From Berberis thunbergii (Eukaryota > Streptophyta > Magnoliopsida > Ranunculales > Berberidaceae), in assembly GCA_003290165.1 (NCBI GenBank), contig QNQO01001831.1:1-64000 (forward strand): a stretch of DNA of 64,000 nucleotides, given 5' to 3'. Of this stretch, positions 45,232-58,092 are shown piece after piece. The notes below the pieces were generated by a model that saw nothing but the letters and a program-made list of their open reading frames with translations, did not search any database and was not told the origin of the DNA. The position numbers were made by a program, and so were the translations under genes. Each line of letters begins with the position of its first letter. Position 1 is the stretch's first letter.

Positions 45232-47079
45232 AAGAACTACTTGGTGAGTATAGGGTCTTCTTTAATTTTTTGAGACTTTGTTAAGCACTAATGTTTATTA
45301 TGTACAAGGGAACATTTCAATTGGAGGGATTTTAGTCTGCTACTATGTATAGACCATCAACATGATTTACTCAATAGTCTTCTTTAGCCATGTCTGTGTG
45401 TTTGTATTGTTATGAGCATGATCATTTGGGTATTCTAGCTTAATTGGTATAAATGTTTTTAGCTTAATTGCAAAAGAGATAATGAAACAAAGAAACAGAT
45501 ACTCAATTGGCCTCAATAGCAATATGTTGTATCCATGGGTTGGGAAAATTTAAGCTTTAGACTTCTATTTTAATATGAAAAGTGGACTACTCTTAAGATT
45601 TAAAATTCATTTTACCTATGAAAATTTGGACAGTGCATATAATTTTATAGCAAGCAAAAGTCCTCTCTTTTAGTAGATGTCAATAATTGATTATACAAGT
45701 CTCTATAATGTGTGTGTAGTTTCTCTCATGATTGCTCTTATGTTTCTGTAATCTAGATTTGTTCCTCCTGTGAAAACTGTAGAATGTGCCTTTCTACTCA
45801 CCTTGCAACTCTTTAGGCAACATTTGGTTTTAAGACATTCACTTAGAAGCAGTATTAGTTTTCAAGAATGAACAATTTACATAGCTGACAATCTGGTTTG
45901 GGTTTCGGGTTTGAAAGAAGCAATTTCACTTTGATGGATGTGGAGTTTGCAGGTTGAATCCTCTATCCTTGTTCCATACAATGTTTTTGTAGTAATTATT
46001 CAAAATTTGAATAATCTGAAGTTTTTTATCTTATGTTTTTGCTGTTACAGAATCGGAGGCGAAGATAACTTCATCCACTACAATAAATGTGGTAAGTAAG
46101 CTGCTTGAGTGGTCATTCTTCCTAGGTTTCATGTTTTCAGTTCTTGTAAACTAATTGGTGTTGTCTGGCGTGATAATCTCTTATTCAGAATGTTGTTACG
46201 CAAGGTATTCCTTCACTTGAATAATTTATATTTTTGTTTCTTTTGAACTGCTAGATCGACTGATTAGTGCAAAGAATCATCAACACTGAGACAAGTTTGG
46301 AAGATAATGAATTTTTAAAAGGTTTTGTCTGCGGATAGAAGATAATGAATTTTTTTTTCTTCTAGATTTTGTAGTTCAGCTGTCCAAGTGTAAAATTTAT
46401 ATATTTTCTTATTTCGTTTTAGAGAATTAAGTTGCTTCTTGGAGGTTTAAGGTAAGCTCTAGTGTCCTGTCCTTAGTGTGTGCTAAATGTAAAATTCTTA
46501 TACATATTTTATGTTTGTGTCTCATTTGCTTCCTGTTGAAGGATTTTTATATGATTTGTGATTTGAGCTTCGCGGTTATTAATGTGTTATGCACCTCCTA
46601 CCAAACAAGGACTAGACTTTACCGCTTCCTTTCTTTTTCTCTTTGTTTCACAATGTTTACACCAACCTGATTGAGGAACTTGATTGTTGTTTATTTCTTA
46701 TTGTTATTATGGGTTCAAAAATTAGGGTTGGTGCTGTTGTTAGAGATGCTTTTATGTAAAAGATAACTTACTTTTATGTAGTGTTGGGTCGACACTTTAA
46801 GAGGTTGTTTCTCAACATATCAATGTCTTTTGGTCAACTGTTGTTTTGTTTTCATTTATAACTCTCGTAGAGCTTTATAAGGTATTATTTGGAAAAGAAA
46901 GTAAAACCTGAATGATGTGAAACATGATCACTCCAAGATAAAAGATCAATTTTCATCATATAACTTGAACCACCATTTTGATTTATTGTTTGGATTCCTT
47001 CATAATTTCTAGTATTCTAATTGCATGCTCTAATGCTTTTCGCTGCATGCTCTAAATAAATCTCTTCTTTATTCTTCAG
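45232..47079. other. CACTA-2 interval, unrecognised
   Basis: T-rich DNA. One exon-like patch (46051-46092, ending AATGTG/GTAAGT) reads ESEAKITSSTTINV in one frame, with no family recognised. Nothing else can be supported. Confidence 0.4.
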
Positions 47080-47488
47080 GTGTTTCCCATAAAAAGTCTT
47101 CAAATTTTCACAGAGGAGGAGCTTGAGCTTTTGTTATGTGGCCAACAGAATGCTTGGACGGTATGTATTTGATAATCTATTGACATGTGTGGATTGCTAG
47201 AAATTATCCAACCTAACATATGATGTTACTGCTCTGTCCTATAGGCAAATGATCTCTTAGATCATATCAAGTTCGATCACGGGTACACAGCCAAGAGTCC
47301 TGCCATCAACAATGTCAGTATCTATTTAACAATCTTCATTTCTCCAACTATTCTTAAATTTCCAGTACTGACCTTTAAAAAACAAATTGCAGTTTCTGGA
47401 GATTCTACAAGAGTTTGAAAGCGAGCAAAAACAAGCATTCATGCAGTTTGTGACGGGAACACGTAGGCTGCCACCTGGAGGCTTATAA
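47080..47488 (+). pseudogene. Captured UPL3/UPL4-type HECT ubiquitin ligase exons
   Basis: Three exons with GT..AG borders: 47080-47160 (VFPIKSLQIFTEEELELLLC, GQQNAWT), 47245-47313 (ANDLLDHIKFDHGYTAKSPA, INN) and 47393-47488 (FLEILQEFESEQKQAFMQFV, TGTRRLPPGGL, stop TAA). This is the HECT domain region of plant UPL3/UPL4 E3 ligases. It ends in a stop before the conserved catalytic cysteine segment, which lies further C-terminal in the family, so even a translated piece could not transfer ubiquitin. Confidence 0.87.
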
Positions 47489-47999
47489 ATTGTTTTTTGT
47501 GTGGTCGTAGACATGATACACAGTAAGTCTCATTTGATAAAGTGGGTCTTAATTTCTTGCATTATGCAATTAATTTCTTGAGCTTCATGATTAAGAATAC
47601 TTTTTAGTTAGTCCCTCCCCCCAAATAAATAATATTAACATGTACTTTTTTCAAGTGTCTTAGGTTTCAATTTAATAAGATTAAAAGTCTATAGTATTTA
47701 ACTTCATTGGACAATGTTTGAACGGTTTCTCTCTAGGTCATGGGTGTTTATGTACTGGTCTTGCTTTCATATGTTAGTTCTGTCTCTAAAAGAGCTATGA
47801 GATGATAGCATGAGGAGACACTCTTTATTTTTCCTACTAATTAGTATGTAGAAGGTGGTTCTTCTTCATTGGTTTATTTTTCGAATTTGTGAAAATCTTT
47901 TATTTTATTTTATATAAATGGTGTATATATATTGATATCTGTTGAGTGTTTGAGTTTCTTGTCAGAAAGCTAGTATCAAACTTCTCATTTGCTCATATA

Positions 48000-48006
<7 letters not shown>

Positions 48007-48053
<47 letters not shown>
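48007..48053. repeat. (TA)n microsatellite
   Basis: About 23 uninterrupted AT/TA units. Copy number in the assembly may be unreliable. Confidence 0.95.
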
Positions 48054-48057
<4 letters not shown>

Positions 48058-48070
48058 TTTTCACATGCAG

Positions 48071-48945
<875 letters not shown>

Positions 48946-49117
48946 TAATGAGGAAGCCATTTGTGTTATTTGATTGATCGTTCTGCAAATATTATAAGCA
49001 CTTACAGTTGGGACAACCGTCTTTGGTAGTTGTTAAGAGGAGGAAAACTTCCTTGGTAATTGTGTCAGTTTCTACATTTCCATAGTTGGCTGACATTTTC
49101 GATCTTGGTATATTCAG

Positions 49118-50571
49118 GTGCTGGAACCTAAATCCCTTGGCAAACTTCTTGAAGTCGTTGACTCAAGGTCCGTCGATCTTTCCATTGTTTAGTCTTGAAT
49201 GCTATTTCATATTTTGTTATATGGGTCGCCTTTTCAGACACTTAAATGCTTACTTTGTACAGTCAACTTCCTGATTTCTTGGGTGGCTCATGTACATGCT
49301 CTGCTGAAGAAGGGTGCCTTAAGTCTAATAAAGGGCCTTGGAATGATCCTGAAATATTGAAGGTAGTGGTGACTCGTATGTTCGTATCTGGTCTGGTTAC
49401 TGTAGTTCAGATTATCAGATAAAGTTAACATTTCATCTGTAAAAATAATTAGTGACCAGATTGCCTCTCATGTTTATAGCTTGTCCACAATGAGGAAGCA
49501 ACACTTGTCATGCAAATTACTAGAATATTTGACGAGGAACGGAAAATTAACTCTTACATCAAGATACGACCATTGAAGGTAAAAATTTGAGTTCTTTAAG
49601 TTGATCGATATTTAGTGCATCTTGTTTTTAATCCTAAATTTGTTCCTCAAGTCATATTTTCTCTTCCTTTTTCGGGAAGAAGTAGTGACACATCAACGGC
49701 AGAATCGGGGTTAGATATTGATGATCCTTGCTCTCCAGATGGGTTAAAGAATTTTACATTTCAACGATTGGCCCCAGTTCATGAAGAAGTGAGTTTTTCT
49801 TATGCTTGTCACTCATCTCAAGCATTAGTTGACATGCGGCCTGATCATCACAATCACAATTCAGTAATTTCATGATTTTGTGCTACCCGTGTCATTGTCC
49901 AACACTGGTACGAGTGTTGAACACGTCAGTTAAAATACCCCTAAAATGGTGGGTTTGCTATGTTACACTATTTTTCTCTTCCAAGTACAAACTTCAATTG
50001 GTTACTTGTCTAGTTTTTCCCCAATGCATTTTGCATTCTTACTCGAAGTAGTTTTTCTTGTATATTTGTGTGAGATATAAACAGATAGTATGCATATATT
50101 CTTTCAATAATAGATAATGACCCTTGTGATGATCATGACTCTATACATTTATCTTTTTTTACTTCATGCCTTAGGCAGCTACACCTATCTATATGACGTG
50201 CAACCAATAAGTTTATGTTTGGTTCTTTTGGTGCTACTATGAGGTTAATTTTCTGGACACCCAAAAAAAAAAATGTTATCTGGACACAATGTTTGGTGGA
50301 GGTTAGGTAACTTGTGTAAAACATGCCAAATAGAATTCTCACCTTCAAACAATGTCAACCGTCTCAATTTCTTCATTCTTGACTGTGGTTCTAATGTTTG
50401 GGTTTGCACAAGCCAGAACATCAGACTCAACTACATACCATAGTTGTGATGATCATTTTGCTGTGATTGATAAAGTTGTGGACTGTAGCCAAGGCAATGG
50501 TTCTTCTGAGGAGCAGCCGTTTGGAATTAGGGAACCAAGGAATCCTATGGACCGAACATCAAAATCAGAAG
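49118..50571 (+). pseudogene. Captured SFH/Sec14-like phosphatidylinositol transfer gene exons
   Basis: Exon-like blocks: 49118-49166 (VLEPKSLGKLLEVVDS), 49263-49362 ([33 protein letters not shown]), 49480-49578 (LVHNEEATLVMQITRIFDEE, RKINSYIKIRPLK), 49673-49788 (GRSSDTSTAESGLDIDDPCS) and 50414-50571 (ARTSDSTTYHSCDDHFAVID). LPxFLGGxCxC...GGCLRSNKGPW is the end of the CRAL-TRIO domain in plant SFH proteins, and the rest is their linker. The acceptor of the 49673 block reads TTCGGG where CAG is expected, so it is spoiled. The lipid-binding core exons are not present. Confidence 0.75.
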
Positions 50572-50943
50572 GTAGTGGAAGCAGTTATACGAAGAAAAAA
50601 AACACTTATATTTGTCTTTCATTTCAAGTCTTTAATAGTTATAAAGTAAAATGTGAAATGGCGAGTGATTTAATAATATTATTTGGAAATTGTTTAATTT
50701 GAATGTGTGGCCTTTGCGGGTGTTGGTATTAGATCTTGTTCCCCCACTGAAATCAAAATGGGGCGTGAAACTCGCAATAAAAAAATTATTGTCTGGTTCA
50801 GATCTTGAAAATTGCAGGTCTGACAATTAAAAGTTTCTCTGTTCTTGCTCCTTTCATGGAATTTGTACAGCTGAAATTTCAAGATAAACTAGGAATCTGC
50901 ATTGTTTTGAATCTCTAACATGCATGCCTCTTCATGGCATCAG

Positions 50944-51475
50944 ATACATTCATCCAATAGATAACAAGGAGTGCCCTGTTGTTATTGGAGGAGACTGCAT
51001 TACAACAGAGTCTGGAACTAGATTAGTTCATGCAGCCCCTGGTCATGGTCAGGATGATTATGTGACTGGCCTGAAATACAGTCTTCCCATATTTTCTCCT
51101 GTAGATGATGATGGAAAGTTCATTGAAGAGGCTGGAAGATTCAGTGGTTTAGATGTTCTAGGAGATGGTAATGTTGCTGTTGTGAAATACTTGGATGAGA
51201 AACTGTCAATCATTATGGAAGATCAATATAGTGAGTTTATTCCCTTTTTAAATACTATTCAAGTAATAATGTAGGCATTCCATTTCATATCTTTAGTGTA
51301 GTTTATGAAAATATCCTACTAAGTGTTTTCTTTTGTAGAACATAAGTATCCATATGACTGGAGAACCAAGAAGCCGACAATATTTAGAGCAACTGAGTAG
51401 TGGTTTGCTTCTGTGGAAGGGTTCCGCCAGGCTGCTATGGATGCAATTGGTCATGTGACATGGATTCCAGCACAG
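50944..51475 (+). pseudogene. Captured organellar isoleucyl-tRNA synthetase exons
   Basis: Exon 50944-51230 reads RYIHPIDNKECPVVIGGDCI, TTESGTRLVHAAPGHGQDDY and VDDDGKFIEEAGRFSGLDVL. Exon 51339-51475 reads HKYPYDWRTKKPTIFRATE, then TAG (51398-51400) where the family has Gln, then WFASVEGFRQAAMDAIGHVT. The first exon includes the editing-domain signature TGLVHxAPGHGxxDY, with the family Gly changed to Arg. The second is the start of the return to the catalytic core. The HIGH and KMSKS motifs lie outside the captured part. Sequence type is that of the bacterial-like IleRS used in plastids and mitochondria. Confidence 0.88.
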
Positions 51476-53950
51476 GTATTGCATATAATCATTTCTTTCA
51501 TTGCTTGTTTAATGCTTCATATGAGCTCCTACCTCAATGTAGAATTCTTCATCTTGGGTGCATTTCTTGTTTTGCTTCTCTAGGTTTTAATGGCAACCTT
51601 AAATTTTGGTTTGCTCACAACTTCTTTGACTTATTTTATTTCATTTTGGGGAAACTAGCTGGAAGATTTAGAAAGAAAGAAAGTAACTTGTTGAGGAAAG
51701 CCATTGTCTTGAGATAACTTGTTGAGGAAGGGGGAGCAATGAGGTAAGAGGCCCACATGGGTGTTGGTAGGAAAGAATATCATGTAATATTATGAGGATT
51801 TCAACGTTGAGAACCAAATTTAAGATGCATAGAGTTTTTCTTAGGTTTGATCAACCAATAATGAACATTATTGGTTTGGTTAGTGTCCTAGCATTGTGGA
51901 TTGCACCGAGCGCTACTGAACATAATACTTTTTAGCCATTGGCAGCATCTTCTGGAGCATTCTAGTTAATGTTTATGTTTTCATCTCCTTGTTTCTCTAT
52001 ATCTAATGTCTCATTACTACTACACAGAACCCCGCCCTTCCCTAGTCAGTTAACTGGACTTGAGCACTCTTGTTTCTGCAAAATTGTCTTTGCTCAATTG
52101 GTACCCAATTTATATAAAATACTTATATAGTGCAATATCAAGAAGTGGAAAATCATTTCAATTAGTTGGGTCTTGTCAGTGTCGCACAAAACGTGAGGCA
52201 ACACGAGATAGCTCAAGGATAAATAGGATAGATGAAATGCACAGTGGGAATAACAAGAATGATGTTTCATTTGGCTAAGCTTGATGGAGTTGCTTTTATG
52301 CCTTTCTAATGCAGGATTATATGGCAAAACTTGAGGTGAGTTTTTCTTCAAACGGATAGTATGATGCAGAAGCATTGCTTCTAATATTATTAGGTCTATT
52401 TTATGGATATTTAAGATTTATTTTTTATTTTATTTCTCAGTTATAATAGGATATTTAGGAGTTATTTCATATTCAAAGTCCAAACTTTTTATGAGCAGGG
52501 GTTGTGCTTTGCCAGTTTTTGTATGTTTTGGGGTCTTTTAGGTCATGTGTTCTCTGGATAAGGAAGAAAAATGTGACTCAGTTTTGTTATAGTAAAGGAT
52601 AAAAATCTTCCACACAAGAAGAAGCAAACACAAAGGATCTTTTTGATTAATCAAATCCACCAGAAAATTAATCGTATTTATGAGTAAACATGACCAAATA
52701 GCTCCAAAACATGCTAAAACTGTCTAGACATGATCCCTAAGCTATTAATATAATAACTTGAAAAACAATTGTACTCGAAATAAAATCAACCTCTTAACAA
52801 TTTTGGAATGAATGGAATTTTTATAAATCTATTAATTTGGAAATAAAAAATCACCCTGTAAATATTCTTAAAAAGGACAATAATATCAAATATTAGCAAT
52901 GCTCCTGCATCATACTCTCCCCATTTAAAGTATATAGTAAATATATAGTGTTTTGCTAGTAGGATATGATAGTAAAATAAATTAACTATTGCAAACCAAA
53001 TTATATCAATTTATCTGGGTTTGGTGATTGATGAATTTTCATGATAAAATTAATTCTTAAACCTGCATAGTTTTAATTAGGATTATAATAGCATAGAATC
53101 TTAGTTATAATTAGGATTATAGTTTTTTTTCCCCCCCCCCCCCCACTTATTTTTGTTGAGGACCATGTCTCAAAGTTTATATTTGACTGCCTAAAAACAG
53201 GAAATCTCACCTCCAAAAGATCATGAGTTGATTAAACAATCGTGACTTCCTTGAGCTGCTATGATTTGCCATGCAGACTCATAGGAGTGGTGCAAACACG
53301 TCCTACTATTATTTAATTATTTCACTTGATAATGCACAATTTTTTCAAGGTGTATTAAACTACAGCTACTCAATAACTTTATTCTTTTCACTGTGTGTTG
53401 GTAACTACTTACATGGATCTAATGTTCTTTGATCATCTGAAATCGTGATTTGATGGTGCCTAAAATATTTGGGCATAAGACCAAATCTCTGTTAATTATG
53501 AACTCTGATAGTCACCACAGAGATCTATTTTGTTTGACAATATTATTTACTTGTAACCTCAGCTACCATTAAGCTGGCTAGGCGTGATCAAGGTACTTTT
53601 TTCATCAATTGCTGGTATGACTAATCACGTGAGTGTTATTCAAGATGCTATTGGGGAGAAGGTATTGTTTATTGCATACTGTTAGCTTTCGAGTGCTCAT
53701 TATACTTCCTTGTGTTACATTTTTTTCAACAATTGGGCTTTGATAGCATAACAAGCCTTTAACATGGCGATGAAAACTTATTTTTATATGCTTTACCTGC
53801 ATCCATTTATATTCAAGTTATGTCATTAACTGAATTATATGCTACTTTTTGTTGACTTAATTATCTTATCTTCGATTCTTATTGTTTTGTTTATTCTTTG
53901 AGTTTTCATGTATCTCCAGTTTTTCATGTAATCAAGTTCTTCTCTTATAG
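51476..53950. other. CACTA-2 interval, mostly AT-rich
   Basis: T-rich intron-like DNA with a T8C14 homopolymer at 53123-53144. An open patch at 52135-52278 (SRSGKSFQLVGSCQCRTKRE) and exon-like bits at 53562-53592 and 53630-53662 (SVIQDAIGEK/GTATTG) have no recognised family. Confidence 0.4.
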
Positions 53951-54022
53951 AGTGAAAAACAATCAAGTTGGTGTGGACTTGAAGAGAGCAAGGACCTGTG
54001 TAGTGATCAATGCTATCTCCGG
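53951..54022 (+). pseudogene. Captured E(z)/CLF-like polycomb gene exon (tentative)
   Basis: After a CTCTTATAG acceptor the frame reads SEKQSSWCGLEESKDLCSDQ, then CYLR, ending at a GG/GTAACT donor. Plant E(z) proteins (CLF, SWN, MEA type) carry a segment of the form xEKQxxWxxxxxxxxPCxxxCYxL after the CRRCxxxDCRLHGCSQ block, and the spacing fits. Only this one exon of 24 codons is seen and the SET domain is absent. The identification rests on a short match. Confidence 0.5.
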
Positions 54023-54258
54023 GTAACTTTTGTCATGTCTAAGTTTAAAATGCATACTTCCATGTTATCACTGTTGAAAATGAAGCTTAAGATCAACAAA
54101 ATGGTTATGATATACTCTTCAGCATCTTATAAGACCTCCAATTCTAGAGGGTACATCACAAGGAAGGCTAACAAGTAATTTAAGAAGTAGTTTTTATGTG
54201 TCAGTGAACTCCATTATGGTTATGGTTTCCGCAGTCTTCACAAGCACACACATACACA

Positions 54259-54640
54259 CTAATATGCCTGACATAGTGACAATGACAAAGGTATATCATA
54301 CGACTTTTCATGCAGTTTTTTTAAGAGAGTACCATAAGTTTATCTTATTGTAGCATCTTTGTTAAGTTTTTCTACGAACATTTTGTGTTGTAAATGTTAC
54401 TTTCAGTCTGCTGATATGTTTGTTGCTGTGATATGTTCAGGGTATTGGAAATGGCATTCCGCTTGGTGTTGTTGTTACAGCCCCTGAGATTGCACAGGTC
54501 TTGATGCATCGTAATTACTTCAACACCTTTGGTGGAAATCTCGTATGTACAGCTGCTGGCCATGCAGTTCTGAAAGTAATTGAGAAAAGAAAAGCTCCAG
54601 GAGGATGCAATGGACTACACAATGTCGAATTGTAAATGTT
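54259..54640 (+). pseudogene. Captured alanine-glyoxylate aminotransferase 2 exons
   Basis: 54259-54290 reads NMPDIVTMTK before GTATAT. After an intron, 54441 onward reads [40 protein letters not shown] and HAVLKVIEK. This is the PLP-lysine region (PDIVTMAK-GIGNG) and the next part of plant AGT2-type (class III) aminotransferases. The lysine is kept, and GGNPVC is changed to GGNLVC. A one-base change after VIEK (AGAAAAGCTCC) shifts the frame: the family continuation (KLQE) is seen in the neighbouring frame. It lies just before the right subterminal array. Confidence 0.85.
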
Positions 54641-54879
54641 GTTGTTTCTGCTGTAATGAATTGTGAATGATCTAAATTTTTGCTGTAATGAATTGTAAAT
54701 GTTGCTGCTGTAATGAATTGCTTGAAAGCAATTGCTAGAATTTGCTGATCAGAGGTTGTAAATGTTGTTTTTAAATTTAAAAAAAATCATATTAAATTTA
54801 TTTACTTGATGCACGTGCTGAATTATACTTACCTATAAGATGTAATCAAAAGTCATTTAATAGCAAAAAATAATAATAA

Positions 54880-55235
54880 TATTTTGCAACGGTTTAGAAC
54901 CGTGGCTAAATATTGCAACGGCTCATAACCGTGGCTATGACTTGCCACGGCTTAAAACCTTGGCTAGGACTGGCCACGGCTTAAAACCGTGGCTAAAAGT
55001 TTTGCAACAACTTAGAACTGTGACTAGGACTTGCCACCGTGGCTAACATGTTTGCAACGGTTTATAACCGGGGCTAAATCATTAACCGTTCTCGAGCATA
55101 AAACCATTGCTAATATTTTTGCCACGGTTTTTAGCCGTTACTGAGGATTTAGCGACGCCTCTACAGCCCACGGTTCTAAGCCGTGCCAATGGGTTACCCC
55201 CACGGTTTAAAACCGTTGCTAATGGGCATTTTTGG
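54880..55235. repeat. Right subterminal array of CACTA-2
   Basis: About 15 half-sites, e.g. GCAACGGTTTAGAACCGTGG and GCCACGGCTTAAAACCGTGG. The final block GCGACGCCTCTACAGCCCAC to the end matches the CACTA-1 right end closely. Confidence 0.9.
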
Positions 55236-55242
55236 TGTAGTG

Positions 55243-56429
55243 GATGGCTCTTGGCATATGTGTGTTGATAGCAGGGCAATCAACAAGATTACAGTGAAAT
55301 ACAGGTTTCCAATTCCCCGCATGGATGACATGTTAGACCAGCTATCCGGATTTAGGTTTTCTAAAAAATTGGCAATAAAAACGGATACCACCAGATCAAA
55401 ATAAGACCCGGAGATGAGTGGAAAACAGCGTTTAAGACGCTTCTAGGGTTGTATGAGTGGATGGTCATGCCTTTTGGCATGTCCAGTGCGCCCCGTACAT
55501 TTATAAGATTTATGCATCAAGTTTTACGGCCTTTTATGGGGAAATTTGTTGTAGTATACTTCGACGACATCCTCATTTATAGTCTGACATGGGCGTCACA
55601 TTTTGATCACCTTCATGCTGTTTTTGATAAATTTAGGATGGATCGCCTGTTTGTCAATAAGAAGAAGTGTTCTTTCTTCACTACTTCTGTTACTTTTCTT
55701 AGTTTTGTTGTGTCTATTGATGGTGTTGATGCAGATCAGTCAAAAATAGATGCGGTCTTGGAGTGGCCCAAACCAAAGACCTTAAACGATGTCAGAAGTT
55801 TCCATGGATTGGCGTCCTTCTACCATCGGTTCATCAAAAACATCAGCACTCTGATTGCTCCTATCACAGAGTGCCTCAAGGGACGTGATTTCCAGTGGTC
55901 CGATGAGGCGAAAGCAAGTTTTCAACTAGTCAAGCAGAAGATGACAGAAGCACCAGTTTTGGCACTTCCTGATTTTGAAAAGGTGTTTGAGGTCAATTGT
56001 GATGCATCTGGGGTTGGCATTGTTGGTGTTCTGAGTCAGAAAGGGCGTCCAATAGCTTTTTTTAGTCAGAAACTATCAGGATCAAAGAAGAATTATTCCA
56101 CCTATGATCTAGAGTTTTATGCCATAGTTGAGTCCCTGAGGCATTTGCGTTACTACCTAGTACAGAGGGAGTTTATTCTTGTCACTAATCATGAGGCCCT
56201 GAAGTACATCAACGGGAAACACAAGCTAATTCGACGGCATGCCAAGTGTGTGGCTTACTTGCAGGAGTTCACGTTTGCTCTGAGGCACCAAGTACGGAGT
56301 TTGAACCGTGTCGCAGATGCACTGAGCCGGCGTGCGTTACTCCTCACCACCATGAGCACTAGAGTTCCAGGATTTGAGGCTTTCTCTAATATGTATGTTG
56401 CAGATCCTTCCTTCGGATGGATAATTTAG
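55243..56429 (+). pseudogene. Gypsy reverse transcriptase and RNase H, right part
   Basis: It resumes the RT interrupted at 43243: [20 protein letters not shown], then [20 protein letters not shown]. After a frame change near 55378 it reads [19 protein letters not shown]. No Asp is seen at the usual first catalytic position before GYHQ. From 55449 the frame is open for 326 codons: the YFDDILIYS box at 55557-55583, the thumb region (FLSFVVSIDGVDADQSKIDA), then RNase H from about 55985 (VNCDASGVGIVGVLSQKGRP, FFSQKLSGSKKNYSTYDLEF, VTNHEALKYI) ending RVADALSRRALLL. Part of the enzyme is well kept, but the whole is not functional. Confidence 0.9.
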
Positions 56430-57609
56430 GAGGTAACTGACGGTCAATGACATGACTTTATTTTACATAATGGTTATTTGTTTCGTGGATTACAGTTGTG
56501 CATTCCAGATTGTTCACTAAGGCAGCAGATTATTCATGAACTTCATAATGAGGGTCACTTTGGGTGAGATAAGACGTTGGCCTTGATCTATTTTTCCTAT
56601 TATTGGCCCAAATTGACCAGTGATGTGGCTCATTATGTGGAGCGTTGTTATGTGTGTCAGCGGTCCAAACGAGTTCTCACTAATGCGGGCCCGTACACAC
56701 CTTTACTTGTACCTGAGGCCCCTTGGTTTGATGTCAGTATGGACTTTGTGTTGGGCTTACCCAGTACCCAACGGGCATGGGATCCTATTTTGGTTGTGGT
56801 TGACAGGTTTTTCAAGATGGCCCATTTTGTAGCTTGCAGAAAAACAATGGATGCTGCCCGGATCGCCCATCTTTATTTCAGAGAGATTGTGCGTTTACAT
56901 GGTGTTCCCCGATCCATTAATTCAGAACGTGACACCAAGTTCATGAGTCATTTCTGGTGGAGTTTATGGGTGAAACTGGGACGAACTTGAATTTTAGCAG
57001 CGCCTACCACCCCCAGATGGATGGACAGATCGAGGTGGTAAACCGCAGTTTGGGGAACCTTTTGAGGAGTTTGGCACGCACTAAACCAAAATAGTGGGAT
57101 TTGGCGTTACCTCAGGCAGAATTTTCCTATAACAGGTCCACCGGAATGAACCCATTTGAGATTGGTTATAGCCTGAATCCATCCGGGGTGCTCGACTTAG
57201 CACCTATTCCACGTGTGGGTTGTTTGAACCCCAAGGCAGATGCAATGGCAGAACATCTTCAGGGTATCCATGAGTAGGTGAAGCTGGTTATTCGCGAGAG
57301 TAACTCCAAGTACAAACTTCAAGCCGATCGTCACCATTGTAAGGTACTTTTTTATGTTGGTGATTTTGTTTGGGCGGTATTAACTCGTGATCATTTTCCT
57401 GTTGGAGAGTATAATAAGCTTAAAGAGCAGAAGATTTGACCATGTGAGATCTTGCAGAAGATCAATGATAATGCCTACAGACTTCGCCTCCCCAGTCATT
57501 TGAGGACTTTTGATGTCTTTAATGTCAAGCACCTGAGTCCTTGTTTTGGAGATCCCGATGATGCTATTGGTAACTCGAAGACGAGTTCTTTCTAACCCGC
57601 TGCGACTAA
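56430..57609 (+). pseudogene. Gypsy integrase and polyprotein C-terminus, disrupted
   Basis: After a stop at 56427, the zinc-binding part HELHNEGHFG (stop) and LTSDVAHYVERCYVCQRSKR gives an H-x-H...C-x2-C layout. The core reads MDFVLGLPSTQRAWDPILVV (first Asp), then INSERDTKFMSHFW, where the usual SDRD reads SERD. Another frame continues SSAYHPQMDGQIEVVNRSLG, with the Glu expected there. Then come FSYNRSTGMNPFEIGYS, DNAYRLRLPSHLRTFDVFNV and KHLSPCFGDPDD. Stops at several sites (for example 57092 and 57275) and a frame change near 56985 disable it. Confidence 0.88.
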
Positions 57610-58092
57610 TGCAGGAGGATCCGAGTCAGATGATGTTGAGCTATCAGATAGCACGTTATTAGCACTAAGATATCTCGAATTAGCAGATCAGCGCAAGGTA
57701 GGAAATCATAATTCTATTTCAAATTTGGCAATTTAGGGTGTGTTTTAGTATTTAGGCCATAACTTTGGCTACAAGTATCAGAATCGCGCAAACGACCCCA
57801 ATTCGGAAAGCTATTTTCAACGCGCACATCATGGTCAACTAGCTACACTCGTTCCAAATATTTTCAAGGACAAAATCCACCATTTCCCCTTTCAAATCTA
57901 CAAATTTAGTAATTTATTTCCCTTTATAGTAATATTTCAATTATTGTTTAGGAAGTGATTCTGAACACAATTTGGGCCAGATTTCTGGCAGTATATTTCT
58001 TTTATTACGTATTTTTTTAGCTTGATTATTGGGGTGTTTTCATTTCTGGTAAAATTCCAATATTGATGAGTTTTAGCTATAAAGCCCGGCTT
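57610..58092 (+). repeat. 3' LTR-like repeat of the gypsy element
   Basis: Homologous to 40937-41413. Its first about 90 bp overlap the end of the polyprotein frame. Similarity stops at AAAGCCCGGCTT, and no TG..CA pair or target duplication could be matched at the ends. Confidence 0.75.
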
